Source of the DNA: Corynebacterium sp. BD556 | GTDB taxonomy: Bacteria > Actinomycetota > Actinomycetes > Mycobacteriales > Mycobacteriaceae | Assembly (NCBI RefSeq): GCF_038452275.1 | Contig: NZ_CP141643.1 | Coordinates: forward strand, 1,116,001-1,180,000 | Length of the DNA: 64,000 nt | Direction of reading: 5' to 3' | Part shown: positions 62,713 to 64,000 of the stretch, piece by piece | Position numbering within the stretch: position 1 is the first letter of the stretch | Layout of the letters: every line of letters begins with the position of its first letter | The notes under the pieces: model-generated | Databases searched by the model: none | Told to the model about the DNA's origin: nothing | The model's input: the letters and a program-made list of their open reading frames with translations, nothing else | Program-made: the position numbers and the translations under genes

Positions 62713-64000
62713 GTGACCAAGAAGAAGATCGCCAGTTTCCTGGAAGTTGAGGTCAAGCTCTCCGTCGACGAGTCAACGGGTATCCCCGATTTGACCCAGT
62801 TGCCGGGCGTGGAGAAGATTCTGGGCACCACCGAACACAAGTTATCCGCCATCTATTACGACACTGAAGACCTCCGCCTGACGCGAGAGAAAATCACGCT
62901 GCGGCGCCGCACCGGCGGCGACGACGACGGTTGGCACCTCAAACTGCCAGCCGGTTCGGCCCGCCGTGAGCTGCGCGCCGAGTTGGACGACCCGTCCACT
63001 ATCCCGGATGAGCTTGTCTCCCACGTCCGCGCGATCGTGCGCCACCACTCTTTGCAGCCGGTCGCTCAGGTAGATAACCGCCGCGTTGTGATCGAGTTGG
63101 GTTCCTCCGCCGGTGAGCAGGTCGCTGAGTTTTGCGACGATCACGTCACCGCTTGGTCGCTGTTGCCGGGCGGCGAGCGCACAAATTGGCGCGAGTGGGA
63201 GGTGGAACTAAGCGACTTTACTTCCGGCACGGAGGCCGGCGCGGACTTGATTAACCAGGCGACGTCCTTTCTCATCTCTGCTGGCGCACGTAAATCTTCC
63301 TCCCCCTCAAAGCTGTCCAGCGCCTTGGGAGAATCAATCAAAACTGCGCCTGTCCCGAACCATTTGCAGCTCAGCTCACTCGACCCGGATTCGCCGGCGG
63401 CGTCCGTGGTGGAGTCCTTGCGCGCCCAGCGCGACAAAATCATCCACTGGGAGCCGCGTGTGCGCGCCGATGAGTGGGATTCCGTCCACCAACTGCGTGT
63501 GTCTACCCGTGAAATGCGCTCGCTTTTGGAAACTTTCGAGGGCATTCTCGAAGGCGATCAGCTCCACCACCTTGAGGCCGAGTTGAAACAAGCCGCGGCG
63601 GTGCTGGGTGAGGCACGCGACGCGGAGGTTGTCGAGGAGCGTTTCATCGACTTGCTCGACAGCGACGACAGTGGGCTTATCGATTCCACCGCGGCCCAGC
63701 ACATCCGTGGCGACATGCGCGCCGAGTACGAAGCTGCCCACGAGCGCATCATCGCAATGCTCGACGCCGACCGTTTCCTGCAGCTCCTTGAGGACATTGA
63801 CGCCCTGTTGGCGCAGCCGCCTGTGGTGAGCGCCGGGGAGGTACTGGAAAGCAAAGAAACGCTCCACGACCACCTCAAAGGTGCGTACAAGAAGCTGCGT
63901 CGGCGCCACAAGAAGGTGCAGGAGTTCTACCACGACGCCACCTTGACATTGCATCAGCGCGAAGAATACGTCCACGACGTGCGCAAGGCCGCGAAGAAGT
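62713..64000 (+). CDS. CYTH and CHAD domain protein, cut by the right edge
   Basis: The frame from the GTG at 62713 stays open to the window edge. AAAGGG lies about seven bases upstream. The N-terminal CYTH domain (about residues 8-200) has the signature EVEVK and a run of Arg/Lys in ITLRRRTGG for triphosphate binding. A CHAD helical domain follows (about residue 240 on), with conserved His in VHQLRVSTREMRSLL. Such proteins bind polyphosphate or triphosphates. It is divergent from glnA2. Confidence 0.9.
   Translation, partial: MTKKKIASFLEVEVKLSVDESTGIPDLTQLPGVEKILGTTEHKLSAIYYDTEDLRLTREKITLRRRTGGDDDGWHLKLPAGSARRELRAELDDPSTIPDELVSHVRAIVRHHSLQPVAQVDNRRVVIELGSSAGEQVAEFCDDHVTAWSLLPGGERTNWREWEVELSDFTSGTEAGADLINQATSFLISAGARKSSSPSKLSSALGESIKTAPVPNHLQLSSLDPDSPAASVVESLRAQRDKIIHWEPRVRADEWDSVHQLRVSTREMRSLLETFEGILEGDQLHHLEAELKQAAAVLGEARDAEVVEERFIDLLDSDDSGLIDSTAAQHIRGDMRAEYEAAHERIIAMLDADRFLQLLEDIDALLAQPPVVSAGEVLESKETLHDHLKGAYKKLRRRHKKVQEFYHDATLTLHQREEYVHDVRKAAKK

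Overview
The window comes from a Corynebacterium-type actinobacterial chromosome. This rests on gene content and order, not on a database search. The order mptA end, Rv2175c-like gene, pknL, aroG, Rv2179c-like exoribonuclease, plsC, glk, pimB', two NlpC/P60 hydrolases, qcrBAC-ctaE, ctaFC, ltsA, erpA, DUF3043 gene, cobT, ilvE, pepA, aceF, lipBA, glnA, thrC, glnE-glnA2 is the backbone I know from Corynebacterium. Mannolipid enzymes, a bcc-aa3 respiratory branch, GlxR-type palindromes and many leaderless start sites fit that group.

Layout. 1-9.3 kb: envelope and signalling genes. These are the end of a mannosyltransferase, the PknL kinase with its DNA-binding neighbour, class II DAHP synthase, and a leftward operon of two secreted peptidoglycan hydrolases (the first behind a c-di-AMP riboswitch), PimB', glucokinase, an acyltransferase, a small membrane protein and an exoribonuclease. 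9.8-16.2 kb: the leftward ctaE-qcrCAB and ctaCF operons encode the cytochrome bc1-aa3 supercomplex. 16.6-24 kb: LtsA, ErpA, CobT, IlvE, PepA and small conserved genes. 24-33 kb is a lipoate block: the triple-lipoyl E2 (aceF/sucB), the glycine cleavage genes gcvP, gcvT and gcvH, and the lipoate genes lipB and lipA. 33-39 kb: a divergent fatty-acid oxidation cluster (acyl-CoA oxidase-type fadE and thiolase leftward, high-molecular-weight FabG and MaoC hydratase rightward) around a 37-bp inverted repeat. 39-42 kb: DUF4191 protein, RDD protein, glutamine synthetase I.

42.3-50 kb is accessory. It starts with IS-end-like direct repeats and a beheaded gene. It carries a leftward type III restriction-modification pair whose mod gene is broken by a 2-nt shift in an AT repeat. 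It ends with a rightward run of unrecognised genes, the last two being a 262-residue protein overlapping a PIN-domain nuclease. This run is the best candidate for an undescribed defence or toxin-antitoxin-like system.

50-64 kb returns to the chromosome: a GntR/DUF1648 pair with a clear operator, a GH25 and NUDIX pair, an anchored trypsin-like protease, thrC, an MFS transporter, the glnA2-glnE operon and a CYTH-CHAD gene that runs off the right edge. I found no rRNA, tRNA, CRISPR array or intact insertion sequence.
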